The notes under the pieces: generated by a model
Databases searched by the model: none
The model's input: the letters and a program-made list of their open reading frames with translations, nothing else
What the model was told of the DNA's origin: nothing
Part shown: positions 17,801 to 26,547 of the stretch, piece after piece
Layout: every line of letters begins with the position of its first letter
How positions within the stretch are numbered: position 1 is the stretch's first letter
Source: Hymenobacter terrenus
GTDB taxonomy: Bacteria > Bacteroidota > Bacteroidia > Cytophagales > Hymenobacteraceae
Assembly: GCF_000972495.1 (NCBI RefSeq)
Contig: NZ_LATM01000006.1
Span: 1-64,000, forward strand
Direction: 5' to 3'
DNA: 64,000 nt
Made by a program: the position numbers and the translations under genes

Positions 17801-19153
17801 ATGAGTGACTCCGCCCCTGTTTCCCGTAGCGCTCAGCGCCACCTCGACCTGATTCGCCACCGCGCGGAAACCCTGGCCCTTTACGAGGACAACCCCGCCG
17901 TGGCGGAGTGGCTGAGCCAGTTTCAGGGAGATGACAGCCGACGGTTTCTTGAGCGCTACGCCGACGAGCGGGCCAGCGCCCTGGTCGATGGCCATACTTT
18001 CTGGCAGATAGCCCAGAAAGAGCAGGCTGCCCTGGTGCAGGAAGCCACCGAGCGGCTGTGGGAAATTCAGCAGCGCAAGCTGTTTGAGCTGCAATGCCGC
18101 TGGCGGGCCGAAGAAGTAACCCTGCCTGCCGACCAGGTGGCGCTAACCGACGACTTCGAGGCCTGGGGCAACCGCATTGAGGCCTGCCCGCTGGTACCGC
18201 CCATCACGGCGGGCGAAGTCGAGGGCTACCTCGCCTACCTGCGCAGCGATGCCTGCACCGATGCCGACGACGACTTCACCCGCCCCCGCGACTGGCAGAA
18301 CTACGAGCGCTGCCGCCGCTACCTACTGCTGCAAGCCGAGGGGCAGGACCCCGCCCAGGTGAACCGCGATGCCGTGCACCAGACGCCCAAAGGGCTAGGG
18401 GGGCTGGCCGCGATGCTCGACGATTTTTTCCTGGATTACCCCGACTGGTACGCGCACTGTGACAACCTGGCGGGCCCCCCTAACCTAGTACTGTACCTCC
18501 CCGACCTCCGGGGCAGCAAGGAAGCTTACTACCAGTACGCGGGCCAGACGGGCAAGCTCCCCGACCCCTACGCACCGGACGAAGACGACGAAGACCCGGC
18601 CGATTCTTTGGCCGACGAACTACCCGCCACCCCTACGGCGGACCCCGGCGCCCCGCCACCACTGCGCCCGCTCGATTACCAGAACTTCGGGGCCCTTACC
18701 GATACGCTCATGCGGCAGCTAGAGCCGGCCGAGCTGCTGCGCTTTCACGAAGCCCTGATGCACGAGCCGGACATTGCGCCGGTGCGCTCGCCTGATGTTG
18801 ACGACGACGACGCTGATGAGGACGACATCCAGGACGCGCTGGACGGGCAGGGCCGGGAGGCCGGCCGCGTGCTGTGCGAAATTCCTGAGCGCCTGCCCAT
18901 CGCTGCCCACCCGGACTGGCGCGTAGCCCTGCACAACACCTGGCTGAACTGGCGCAAGGAGCGCCTGGCCACCGCGTTGGGCGAGGCCTATGCAGCTTAC
19001 GAGGCCCGTGAGCGCGCCGGTACGCCCCACCCCTCGCCCTACCCGGCCGACCCACACACCGCAAAGCTGCTGCGACAGAACCGCGAGCTATACCGGGAGC
19101 AAATTCTCAAGGGCCGGGAGGTGGCCGGCGAGCCCCAGGACTTCCATTTCTAA
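17801..19153 (+). CDS. Uncharacterised protein, first of a tandem paralogue pair
   Basis: No known family recognised. The 450-residue protein (start MSDSAPVSRSAQRHLDL) has no signal peptide or membrane segment and is probably cytoplasmic. It is rich in Trp, Tyr, Asp, Ala and Pro. Segments shared with the next gene: RLWEIQQRKLFELQCRWRAE near residue 95, CPLVPPIT with YLAYLRSDAC at about 135-155, DYPDWYAHCD, AHPDWR, and the C-terminal ILKGREVAGEPQDFHF. An acidic stretch (DVDDDDADEDD) sits near residue 335. The ATG at 17801 is preferred over an upstream in-frame start. It is 24 bases upstream of its paralogue, so both are probably co-expressed. Confidence 0.75.
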   Translation: MSDSAPVSRSAQRHLDLIRHRAETLALYEDNPAVAEWLSQFQGDDSRRFLERYADERASALVDGHTFWQIAQKEQAALVQEATERLWEIQQRKLFELQCRWRAEEVTLPADQVALTDDFEAWGNRIEACPLVPPITAGEVEGYLAYLRSDACTDADDDFTRPRDWQNYERCRRYLLLQAEGQDPAQVNRDAVHQTPKGLGGLAAMLDDFFLDYPDWYAHCDNLAGPPNLVLYLPDLRGSKEAYYQYAGQTGKLPDPYAPDEDDEDPADSLADELPATPTADPGAPPPLRPLDYQNFGALTDTLMRQLEPAELLRFHEALMHEPDIAPVRSPDVDDDDADEDDIQDALDGQGREAGRVLCEIPERLPIAAHPDWRVALHNTWLNWRKERLATALGEAYAAYEARERAGTPHPSPYPADPHTAKLLRQNRELYREQILKGREVAGEPQDFHF

Positions 19154-19177
19154 CGTCGCACCTCGTTTTCTATCCTC

Positions 19178-20461
19178 ATGTCCTCTCCCGATTTCGACCG
19201 CCAGGCCCTGGCCCGGGAAGCCGAGCTAGACGCCGTCCGTCTGGCCACCGAGCATACCCTGCGCACCGACCCGCGTTACCAGGCATACTTTGCGGGCTAC
19301 ACGCCCGCCAGCGTGGAAGCCTTCATTCAACACTATGCCCGCCACAAGGTGCAGTGCCTGGACCGGGGCCCCAACATGGTGAAATTTCGACTACACCAAG
19401 TTATCGAATACCAGGAGGAGGGCTACGACCGGCTGTTCGACGTGCAGCGCAAGAAACTGTTTGATTTGCAGGTGCGCTGGCGGGCCGGCGAAATTACCCT
19501 GCCCGGCATTCAGACCTACCAGCAGTTTGCGCAATGGCAGCGCGCCGCCTTCATCTACCGCTGCCCGTTTCTGCCGCCCATCACGCGCGCCGAGTACGAG
19601 CTATACCTGGCCTGGCTCGCCAGCGACGCCTGCCAGGAGTTTGGCCACTCTCAAAGCAACCATCGCGCCGCTAGCGACTGGCAAGACTACGACTCCATGC
19701 ACGCCGAATGGGCCCGGCAACAGCCCAATGCTCCCGCCCCTACTGAAGACGACAACTGGACCGAATACCAGGACTACCCGGCTTGGTTTGCCTACTACGA
19801 TGCCCACACCGGAGCCCCGGCCGGCTACCCTTTCCAGACCCACTCCAATCGTCGGGGCGAGCGTCAGGACTACTACATGGAGCTAGCTAGCGAGGAACAG
19901 CACGCGACCAACCTGTCAACCCCTCCCACGGCGCCCGACCCACGGCCCCGCCTCATGGAATTCGGCACGGCGCCGGACTCTTTTGATGATGCCCCCGACA
20001 GATTCCTGACGGAAGACGACTGGCACTTTGCCGAATTCACCCGCCGCTTCGATGCCGACCCCGAAACGCTGCTGACCTACCACCGGGCCATGCTCTGCGT
20101 GTTCAACGAGAGCTACAATCGGGTGCTGGACCTGACCAACCAGAACATCCAGCTGCTTGGCGATGCCCGCGGCCCCTGGCCCGTACCCGCCCACCCCGAC
20201 TGGCGGCAGGGCATTCTGGCCGCCGCTGCCCACCTGCACCGCGAGTTGCTGCTCGCCGCTCTGCCCACGGTGTTCGACGACTACGAGTTCCGCATTCAGA
20301 CTGGCCTGCTGCCCGCCGCCCCCGACCAGTACCGGGCCTATCACGACGACCAGAAGCCCGAAGAAGACCCCGCCAAGCGGTGCGCCATTATGCCCTACCT
20401 CGAAGAAGACATCCTACGCGGCCGGGAGCTGGCCGGAGAACCCCGGGATTTCAATTATTAG
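19178..20461 (+). CDS. Uncharacterised protein, second of a tandem paralogue pair
   Basis: A 427-residue soluble protein with no recognised family. It is clearly homologous along its length to the product of 17801-19153: RLFDVQRKKLFDLQVRWRAG, CPFLPPIT with YLAWLASDAC, YQDYPAWFAYYD, VPAHPDWRQG, and the ending ILRGRELAGEPRDFNY align with the first protein in the same order. The retention of Cys, Trp and Tyr at these places and the fixed C-terminal GREVAGEP/GRELAGEP motif suggest a structural or binding role under selection. The next gene converges from the reverse strand only 20 bases away. Confidence 0.75.
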   Translation: MSSPDFDRQALAREAELDAVRLATEHTLRTDPRYQAYFAGYTPASVEAFIQHYARHKVQCLDRGPNMVKFRLHQVIEYQEEGYDRLFDVQRKKLFDLQVRWRAGEITLPGIQTYQQFAQWQRAAFIYRCPFLPPITRAEYELYLAWLASDACQEFGHSQSNHRAASDWQDYDSMHAEWARQQPNAPAPTEDDNWTEYQDYPAWFAYYDAHTGAPAGYPFQTHSNRRGERQDYYMELASEEQHATNLSTPPTAPDPRPRLMEFGTAPDSFDDAPDRFLTEDDWHFAEFTRRFDADPETLLTYHRAMLCVFNESYNRVLDLTNQNIQLLGDARGPWPVPAHPDWRQGILAAAAHLHRELLLAALPTVFDDYEFRIQTGLLPAAPDQYRAYHDDQKPEEDPAKRCAIMPYLEEDILRGRELAGEPRDFNY

Positions 20462-20481
20462 GGGACGGTGGTACACCCCCG

Positions 20482-20958
20482 CTAGCTGACCGTCAGCGCC
20501 AGCGCGTCAAGAGTCACTAGTACCTGACCGGCGCCGGCCACCCGGCGCGCCCGCACCTCAAGCCACGCCGGGTGGCCCCCGTGTACCAGCACCAGCGGCG
20601 CGGTTCTCACCAACTGGTACTCGCCCTCGGCCACCATTTCTTCCGGGAACCGGTATATCTCGGTTGCCTGGGAGGTCTTGAGCTCTACCGTCACGGTAGC
20701 TCCCGTCGGCTTGTATACAAACATCCGTAGGGCGTAGTGCATCGTGGCCGGGACGGGCACCTCCAGCAGCTGATGCACGCCAAAGCGCCAGTGGTTTTCC
20801 AGTTCCTCCCCGTGGGGACGCAATTCGCAGACCAGCTCCCGGCCAAATTCCAGGTGGCAGGTATCACCATCGGAAGTAGACGAGACCGAGAAAGTGTGGT
20901 CGGTGCCAAGGCGAAACAGGGTGGCTTGGCCCCAGGTGGGCATAAGAGAATCAGGCAT
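20482..20958 (-). CDS. Uncharacterised protein, probably beta-rich
   Basis: A 158-residue protein without signal peptide or membrane segment. The alternating hydrophobic pattern (for example TMHYALRMFVYKPTGATVTV and GQVLVTLDALALTVS) suggests a beta-sandwich. No family recognised. It is the last gene of a reverse-strand block (24911 down to 20482) of poorly known proteins. A second ATG five codons later (20943) is an alternative start. Confidence 0.6.
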   Translation of the reverse strand: MPDSLMPTWGQATLFRLGTDHTFSVSSTSDGDTCHLEFGRELVCELRPHGEELENHWRFGVHQLLEVPVPATMHYALRMFVYKPTGATVTVELKTSQATEIYRFPEEMVAEGEYQLVRTAPLVLVHGGHPAWLEVRARRVAGAGQVLVTLDALALTVS

Positions 20959-21087
20959 TGGCAGGTAAGAGGTATTGCTGACCGGAGGGCAGGTAGCCGG
21001 CTTGAACCGGCAAGATATTGCTACGCGCGCCGAGCCTCTTCTCTCAACTACCCTTTGCCGTGGAAGTGGCTAGCTCAGGGCCGAATG

Positions 21088-22176
21088 TCAGGGCTTGGTG
21101 AAATTCATCCGTGCGGCGTTGGCAATGTCCCAGCGCAAGCCGGCGAATAGTAGCGCTGTTCCGGCTTTGCCATCATTGTTCGGCAGCTGGCGGCCCAGGC
21201 TCGTTGCTATCCAAACGCCTTCCGTAGCCCGAAACTCCACTCCTCCCGCCCATTCGGACCCCGACTTTGGCACGTTTGGCAATGGGTTGCTGCGGCTCGT
21301 GCCGGCAATCTCCGCGAAGAAGTTAACCGTGGCGGACCCGAATATGGCCCGCAGACCATAGAGCAGCTGATTGTCGGTCTGGGTTGTTCCGTCGGATGCG
21401 GAAATCTGCCGTTGGCCGGTATAGCGCAGCTGACCCAGCAGCTGGCCCGCCTTTCCGGCCAATGGCAGAGCGCCGGTGGCCCAGGCACTCCATCCCAGCC
21501 AGCGGCCGTCGGCTCGGGGCAAGAGCCTGGATTCATTCAATCGCCACCCGCTGGCAGCGGCAATGGATAAGCCGGCCCGGTTCCAATTATCTTCTCGCCA
21601 TTTTTTGCGGTAGTCTATCACCTTTTGTTTCACTACCGCAAAGGCTATATCCGCGTCATTGGGGTCGGTGGGCAGGCCTTTTGCCAGAATAGCGCGCACT
21701 TGTCTGGTATAAGCCGAGTCGTGCATGGGGTCGCTCCTATCGATTAGCGTTAGGCGGAGGCCGGTTCCCAGGTCCGTGGTATTGGCGTTGCCCGCAGTCC
21801 GGACCGTACCAAGCGAAACCTGCGCGTTATACAGCACATACTTCAGCCAGTTCTTCTGGTACTCGTCGAGGTTCACGCTGCCACCCGCCAGCGCGTAGGG
21901 GGCGATGGCCACCGCCACCCCTTGCTTCACGCGCCCGGCCGAATCGACACCGTTTACCAGTTCGGTAGCCAGGGCCCGCGGCGTAACGGGGCGGGCCACG
22001 TTGTTGGCGGCGCCCACGAAGGTGAGGGCCGGCATTTCCGGAATGGCGTAAGGTGCCAGCTTTTCCTGCTTTTGCGCAGTCTCCTGGGCCTGGGCCGCCA
22101 AGGTTGCCCCCAAAGTGAGCAACAAGGTGAGCAAAGCAGTAGCTCTCTTGATAGCGCGTGTCATCAGCCTCTTCAT
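21088..22176 (-). CDS. Uncharacterised exported protein, possible outer-membrane beta-barrel
   Basis: A 362-residue protein with a signal peptide (about residues 1-30, ending TLAAQAQE). The C-terminal half has repeated amphipathic strands (GWSAWATGALPLAG, LLGQLRYTGQRQI, NQLLYGLRAIFGSATVNFFAE, GVEFRATEGVWIATSLG, ALLFAGLRWDI), consistent with an outer-membrane barrel, though it ends in Pro rather than an aromatic residue. Its ATG overlaps the stop of the preceding gene by 4 bases (22173-22176), indicating translational coupling. Function not recognised. Confidence 0.65.
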   Translation of the reverse strand: MKRLMTRAIKRATALLTLLLTLGATLAAQAQETAQKQEKLAPYAIPEMPALTFVGAANNVARPVTPRALATELVNGVDSAGRVKQGVAVAIAPYALAGGSVNLDEYQKNWLKYVLYNAQVSLGTVRTAGNANTTDLGTGLRLTLIDRSDPMHDSAYTRQVRAILAKGLPTDPNDADIAFAVVKQKVIDYRKKWREDNWNRAGLSIAAASGWRLNESRLLPRADGRWLGWSAWATGALPLAGKAGQLLGQLRYTGQRQISASDGTTQTDNQLLYGLRAIFGSATVNFFAEIAGTSRSNPLPNVPKSGSEWAGGVEFRATEGVWIATSLGRQLPNNDGKAGTALLFAGLRWDIANAARMNFTKP

Positions 22177-22541
22177 CCTGCTAAGCTTATGGTGTTCTTT
22201 TCCTGGGCAAAGCCTTCGGCATCGGTGGAGCCTTCCTCCACAAAAGTGCCCCCTGGCAGCGGAAGACCATTTTGCACTAAGGTAATCTCGATGCGATAAG
22301 GAGTATTACCATTACCGCTCAACCAAGCCAAATAGACCAGCTCGCTGCCCGATGGCAGGGCATTCACCATGTGGGTGTGCTTCGATGGATTGCTCGGTTC
22401 GCTGTCGGTGCCCGTTGCGAGAATGGTGTACTTGGCATCATCGGGGTGCTTATACCACAGGCGGTAGGCTACTGCGTGAGGCGAATGAAAGGTTAGCACC
22501 ACTGCCAGTGGCTTGGTGGTGTCAATTTGAACGGTGGGCAT
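22173..22541 (-). CDS. Uncharacterised small beta-rich protein
   Basis: A 122-residue protein starting MPTVQIDTTKPLAVVLTFHS; an upstream in-frame ATG would add a non-conserved-looking leader and is not preferred. No signal peptide. The pattern of short hydrophobic strands (AVAYRLWYKHP, ELVYLAWLSG, PYRIEITLVQ) suggests an Ig-like or fibronectin-like sandwich. It overlaps the next gene by 4 bases and follows the membrane protein at 22576 by 34 bases, so the three are likely one operon. No function recognised. Confidence 0.6.
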   Translation of the reverse strand: MPTVQIDTTKPLAVVLTFHSPHAVAYRLWYKHPDDAKYTILATGTDSEPSNPSKHTHMVNALPSGSELVYLAWLSGNGNTPYRIEITLVQNGLPLPGGTFVEEGSTDAEGFAQEKNTISLAG

Positions 22542-22575
22542 GATGGAAAGGAGGAAGAGTGAGTGAAGCAAACTA

Positions 22576-23196
22576 TCAGCGGCCGGTCCAAATTTCCAGG
22601 TAGCCGGGGCTCACGCGGGTGTCGCGGTAGAGCTTGGCGGCCAGATCTTTTTGGTCGAGCCGGATGCGGCAGAACTCGGCCAGGTGCTCAGCCTGACGAC
22701 GGTCGGCGACGAAAAAATAGCGGATTTCGGCTGCTGCGGGCCGCCCGGCATCGGTCAGATACCGGGCGTCAATGATGGGAAAACCTGCCTTTTCCAGCGG
22801 AACGCGCAGTGCGGCCAGGGAGTCCACTTTTTTAACGTTGCCGGTTAGCAAGTAGATGCGGGCATTGGGGCTGAATGGTGCTTCCAGCGTGGCGGCCGCG
22901 GCATCCGGCACTACCTGGGGAATGTTGAGCGGAGTCGTGGCATTGGTCTTGATGTACTCCTCCACCCCGTGCATAATCTTCTCATTGTCGAGCAAGCGAG
23001 TCTGGGTAAGCATCCGCAACGTTTGCAGGCGGGCATTAGCATCGGGCGACTCCAGCGCCTTGAGCACCATGTCGGAATAAAACTTACGCTGAGCCAGGTC
23101 GTCGTCCCAATACCCTTTCACGATGCCGCCCGCTACCGTGCCCAGCAGGGCAAACAGGCCAGTGATGAGGAGCGCATTAATATTAGTCTTATCCAT
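22576..23196 (-). CDS. Uncharacterised membrane-anchored protein
   Basis: A 206-residue protein with one N-terminal membrane helix (about residues 8-28; ALLITGLFALLGTVAGGIV) and a charged helical segment (about 30-85). The C-terminal half (about 110-200), ARIYLLTGNVKKVDSLAALR ... EIRYFFVADRRQAEHLAEFC, resembles the LytR C-terminal / sporulation-related small alpha-beta folds in pattern, but this is only a guess. It precedes the coupled pair 22541/22176 in the same direction. Confidence 0.6.
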   Translation of the reverse strand: MDKTNINALLITGLFALLGTVAGGIVKGYWDDDLAQRKFYSDMVLKALESPDANARLQTLRMLTQTRLLDNEKIMHGVEEYIKTNATTPLNIPQVVPDAAAATLEAPFSPNARIYLLTGNVKKVDSLAALRVPLEKAGFPIIDARYLTDAGRPAAAEIRYFFVADRRQAEHLAEFCRIRLDQKDLAAKLYRDTRVSPGYLEIWTGR

Positions 23197-23455
23197 AAGA
23201 GAAGGCTGATAGGATTAATACTGAGCTTTCGGCTGCAAGACTCGCACAGGAACAAGTCCGACATACTACCGCTAGCACCATTGGGCCGATGGCACCTCGG
23301 GTTCTCGAATTAGCATCGAGGGCAGTTGCATATTATGCTGTGGCTACCCTGTACTCCGAGAGCTATCAACTCGCCGGCTCTTCATTCCGCAAAGGCTCCG
23401 GCCACTAAGGATACCAACGCATTTCCGGATGCCCCACCATCACCCGACGTCCGCC

Positions 23456-24172
23456 CTACCCTGCCGGCCAGGCTACCCCCAGCTTCTTGGCGGTCAGTGG
23501 CCCCACGTCACCATCCGCGACCAGCCGATTCAACTTCTGGAAAGCAATAACTGCCGCCACTGTATGGGGACCGTACTCATTGTCAATAGTGCCGGGGTCG
23601 AAGCCGGCTGCTTTTAGCGCACGCTGCACTTTGCCCACCAAGGCGCTTTTGATGTTGGGCTCTTCCAGCGTCAGCAGGAACGGCAGCGGCTTGGGAGGCA
23701 CCACGGCGCCCGTAGCCGCGTAGGTCACCTCCGGAATCTGCACGCAAAAGTGCCATACCCGACCTTCCACCTTGCCGCGTCGTACGCCCAGACCTGCCCC
23801 GGCCGCTTCTACGGTGCCACCCTTGCCATCGGTGATGGCCACGTGGCCCATCCGGCCGGGCAGCGGTGGCCGCCGTATCAGAATGATGCCCGGTGTAATA
23901 TTGGCCGTAGCCTGGTTGACAACCAGCAGCGTGCCGTTGGAAGCATCGTTGACCCAGGCCCCGGAATAGGACTCGGTAGTGGCGGGATTGCCGTTGTTGT
24001 TCACGCAGCCGTAAAGCTCGTTCACCTTCTGGTACACCACCCACGACGCAAACTCGGCGCAGTCCCAGGGACCATGCCAGTTGGGGTTGTCTTTTGGCAC
24101 GAGCACATTGACGTACTTTTCACCAAGGCGCGTTTCGGCTAGTTCGAGGAGGTCTTGTCCGGTGGTGGCCAT
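23456..24172 (-). CDS. NlpC/P60-like hydrolase with C-terminal peptidoglycan-binding domain
   Basis: A 238-residue protein. The N-terminal domain has a papain-like arrangement: cysteine 38 in PWDCAEFASWVV and histidine 110 in PGRMGHVAITDG, the pattern of NlpC/P60 or amidase-type peptidoglycan hydrolases. Residues about 170-236 form a PG_binding_1 domain (VGKVQRALKAAGFDPGTIDN ... TVAAVIAFQKLNRLVADGDV). No signal peptide is evident, so export must occur by another route, or lysis releases it; such architecture also occurs in phage endolysins and in secreted effectors. It lies between a LuxR regulator and a membrane protein on the same strand. Confidence 0.75.
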   Translation of the reverse strand: MATTGQDLLELAETRLGEKYVNVLVPKDNPNWHGPWDCAEFASWVVYQKVNELYGCVNNNGNPATTESYSGAWVNDASNGTLLVVNQATANITPGIILIRRPPLPGRMGHVAITDGKGGTVEAAGAGLGVRRGKVEGRVWHFCVQIPEVTYAATGAVVPPKPLPFLLTLEEPNIKSALVGKVQRALKAAGFDPGTIDNEYGPHTVAAVIAFQKLNRLVADGDVGPLTAKKLGVAWPAG

Positions 24173-24293
24173 CGCAGAAAACAGAAAAAAGGTTGGGGAA
24201 GCAAAGAAGATGGGCGCTCTTCAACAAGCACTGGCCCAGAAGCAAAGCTCGTTTTCGACTGCTGTTTTCGCATCAGTGCCAGCACTGAACTTT

Positions 24294-24911
24294 TCAGGCC
24301 ACCCAGCCTTCGCGCACGGCGCGAGCGGCCAAGCCCACCACGGTGCGCGTACCGGCCTTGTGAAGCAGGGTGCGGCGGTGGCTTTCCACGGTGCGCACGC
24401 TTAGACACAAGCGCTCAGCAATTTCCTGGTTGCACTGGTCATCCACCACCAAACGTAATATCTGCAGCTCGCGAGCACTAAAGGGGTCGGGCACGGCGCG
24501 GGGCACGGCCGGCCGCGCCTGGTTTGGGGCATCGGCATCCAGCCACGGTGCCAGCACGGCCGCCAGCGTGGGCGGCGGCACGTACCGGGGCAGCCGCAAC
24601 TCAGTATCGGGCCAGGGCAGCGGGCTAGTGGGCTGGGCCGACGGGCGCTGGTCTGTCAGCAGCAGGATTCGTTGCGTGGGCCTCACCTGGTGCAGTTCAT
24701 CGAGTAGGCCGATTAACGCTCTGCCTGGCAGGGCATCATCGAGCACCAGCAGTCCAAAATTCCGTTGAGCTACCAGTTCCACTATTTGGGTAGTATCGGC
24801 GGTGATGGTCAGCAGCAACTGGGGCCACTGTTCGCGGAGAGTAGCCACCAGCCCTTGCCGGAGTAGGGTGGGCGCGGCCGCTACCAAGGCCGTTGGGGTA
24901 GAAACTTTCAT
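24294..24911 (-). CDS. LuxR-type response regulator
   Basis: A 205-residue protein with an N-terminal receiver-like domain (about 1-120) and a C-terminal LuxR helix-turn-helix (about 140-202; FSARELQILRLVVDDQCNQE and LSVRTVESHRRTLLHKAGTR). In the receiver, the likely phospho-acceptor is in GLLVLDDALPGRA, and the switch region LLLTDQRP has Asp-Gln where a Lys is usual, so phosphorylation may be altered. No histidine kinase is near. Start chosen at MKVSTPTALVAAAP; an in-frame ATG 7 codons earlier is possible. It may control the reverse-strand block that follows. Confidence 0.85.
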   Translation of the reverse strand: MKVSTPTALVAAAPTLLRQGLVATLREQWPQLLLTITADTTQIVELVAQRNFGLLVLDDALPGRALIGLLDELHQVRPTQRILLLTDQRPSAQPTSPLPWPDTELRLPRYVPPPTLAAVLAPWLDADAPNQARPAVPRAVPDPFSARELQILRLVVDDQCNQEIAERLCLSVRTVESHRRTLLHKAGTRTVVGLAARAVREGWVA

Positions 24912-25248
24912 CGCATTGGCAGAAAGAAGCAATGTGAACTAGCCTCCAGACTACCCTCTGAAGAGGACCAGCTACAAGCACTGAGTGGAAAGGATGAAGC
25001 AAAATAGGAATTACTTTGGACTTATCAAAAATTAACAATGTTAATTACTACGATGCCTCCAAAACCCAAGCGTATAATAGAGGAATGACTATCAGATCAA
25101 CTACAATTAATGATTGATTTTCAGCGCGCAACTCACTAATCAACTCGCGTTTGATACTATACATCATTACTATTTCTTCCTGCCTGAACACAAAAAAGCC
25201 GCCACTCAAACAGAGCGGCGGCTTGTCGCATTTAGAGGGTTAGCTCAA
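24912..25248. other. Intergenic region between zinc peptidase and LuxR genes
   Basis: 337 bases, noticeably more AT-rich than its surroundings in 25010-25190. It contains the terminator of the zinc peptidase gene (25192-25223) and upstream sequence of the LuxR gene. No additional gene could be supported. Confidence 0.5.
25192..25223 (-). terminator. Rho-independent terminator of the zinc peptidase gene
   Basis: On the reverse strand, an 11-base stem (AGCCGCCGCTC pairing with one mismatch) with a short loop is followed by TTTTTTG. It lies 26 bases after the stop codon of the gene at 25249-25926. Confidence 0.7.
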
Positions 25249-25926
25249 TTAATTTCGCCGGCTTCCACTCATAAAGATGCTGACGTAATAGAGCAGCGTG
25301 GCTAGCGAACTGATGGCCGCCACCACATAGGTCATGGCTGCCCACCAGAGTGCATCTTTGGCCATGGCGTGCTCCTGCACGGTCACCACGCCTCGCTTAT
25401 CCATCCAGGCCAGGGCCCGGCGGGAAGCGTCGAATTCCACAGGCAACGTGACGAACGAAAAGAGCGTTGTGAGTGAGAACAGGGCAATGCCGACGCCCAG
25501 CGGAATTGGCGAGCGGTTAACCATCAGCACCCCGGCCAGCAGAATCCACGGCATCCAGCGCGACACGGCCCCGAGGGCCGGCACCATCGCCGAACGAAAC
25601 TGCAGCATGGAGTACGCCGTAGCGTGCTGCACCGCGTGGCCGCACTCGTGCGCTGCGATGGCTGCCGATGCGGCACTGCGCTCGGCATACACACCCTCGC
25701 TCAGGTTCACGGTTTTATCGGTTGGGTTATAGTGGTCTGTAAGCTGACCATCGGTGCTAATGATGCGCACGTCAGTGATGCCGTGGTCGGCCAACATAAG
25801 CTCGGCAACTTGAGCGCCGGTCAGGTTGGCCCGGAGACCCACCTGGGCATACTCTCTGAACTTGCTGCGCAACCGCCACTGAATACCCATGCTAACCAGC
25901 ATGAGCAGAATAAGAAGGAGATACAT
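25249..25926 (-). CDS. YugP-type zinc metallopeptidase
   Basis: A 225-residue membrane protease of the neutral zinc metallopeptidase (Zn_peptidase_2) family. The active-site motif HECGH is at residues 93-97 (AIAAHECGHAVQHATAYSML). One helix lies at the N-terminus (about 2-16) and three more in the C-terminal half (about 115-135, 140-160 and 195-218). The family is widespread but substrates are not defined. It is about 20 bases downstream of rfaE2's end on the same strand in the transcription sense (rfaE2 starts at 26427 and ends at 25948). Confidence 0.9.
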   Translation of the reverse strand: MYLLLILLMLVSMGIQWRLRSKFREYAQVGLRANLTGAQVAELMLADHGITDVRIISTDGQLTDHYNPTDKTVNLSEGVYAERSAASAAIAAHECGHAVQHATAYSMLQFRSAMVPALGAVSRWMPWILLAGVLMVNRSPIPLGVGIALFSLTTLFSFVTLPVEFDASRRALAWMDKRGVVTVQEHAMAKDALWWAAMTYVVAAISSLATLLYYVSIFMSGSRRN

Positions 25927-25947
25927 GGCTAAAAAAGTGAAGAATGG

Positions 25948-26427
25948 TTACGTTGTCTGCAAAATGCGCTCGACAATGCGCGACGTGCTGTAGCCCGGCA
26001 CTAAGGGCACCGTCCGTACTTGCCCGCCCCTGTTTAACACCAATTCATGGCCCACAATTCCGTCGATTGCATAGTCGTCGCCTTTCACCAATACGTCAGG
26101 TTGCACCATTTCGATTAGAGCCAATGGCGTGGGTTCGCCAAAGAGCACCACCGCATCCACAAACGCTAACGAGGCCAGGATGCGGCCCCGCGCCACCTCA
26201 TCCTGAATGGGCCGCCCCGGCTTAAGGGAACTCACCGAAGCATCGGTATTCAGGCCCACCACCAAGGCGTCGCCCAAGTGCCGGGCTTGCTCCAGGTAAT
26301 CAACGTGGCCCAAATGCAGCAAGTCGAAACACCCATTGGTAAACACCACTTTGCGTCCCTGCACCCGCCACTCAGCCAGCGTAGCAGTCAGCTGCTCGCG
26401 AGTCTTTATTTTGTCCTTCGTCCACAT
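25948..26427 (-). CDS. rfaE2: D-glycero-beta-D-manno-heptose 1-phosphate adenylyltransferase
   Basis: A 159-residue nucleotidyltransferase that makes ADP-heptose for the lipopolysaccharide core. The motif FTNGCFDLLHLGH (residues about 29-41) supplies the HxGH nucleotide-binding signature; VGLNTDASVSSLKPGRPI and the C-terminal TSRIVERIL (the [ST]xxxIxxI motif of cytidylyltransferase-like enzymes) complete it. It corresponds to the C-terminal domain of enterobacterial HldE; the kinase domain is encoded elsewhere, which is usual in Bacteroidota. Confidence 0.93.
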   Translation of the reverse strand: MWTKDKIKTREQLTATLAEWRVQGRKVVFTNGCFDLLHLGHVDYLEQARHLGDALVVGLNTDASVSSLKPGRPIQDEVARGRILASLAFVDAVVLFGEPTPLALIEMVQPDVLVKGDDYAIDGIVGHELVLNRGGQVRTVPLVPGYSTSRIVERILQTT

Positions 26428-26547
26428 GCCGAGGTATTGAATAATAAGGGTTGAATGCTGAATGATACGCCAGGCAGAGAAGCCAGGTTAAACTTGGCCT
26501 GCTTGTTCAAGCCTCGACTTTCCGCCTTGTGTTCCTAATTCTACTCT

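Noticed and set aside
16867..17802. A 311-residue reverse frame across the 21-bp array
   Set aside because: It overlaps the SMP-30 gene in another frame and is Pro/Arg/Ala-rich; the repeat simply lacks stops in this frame.
20985..21045. Possible tRNA or attachment site in the gap after 20958
   Set aside because: There is a short inverted repeat (GCCGGCTTGAACCGGC) but no cloverleaf, anticodon arm or CCA end.
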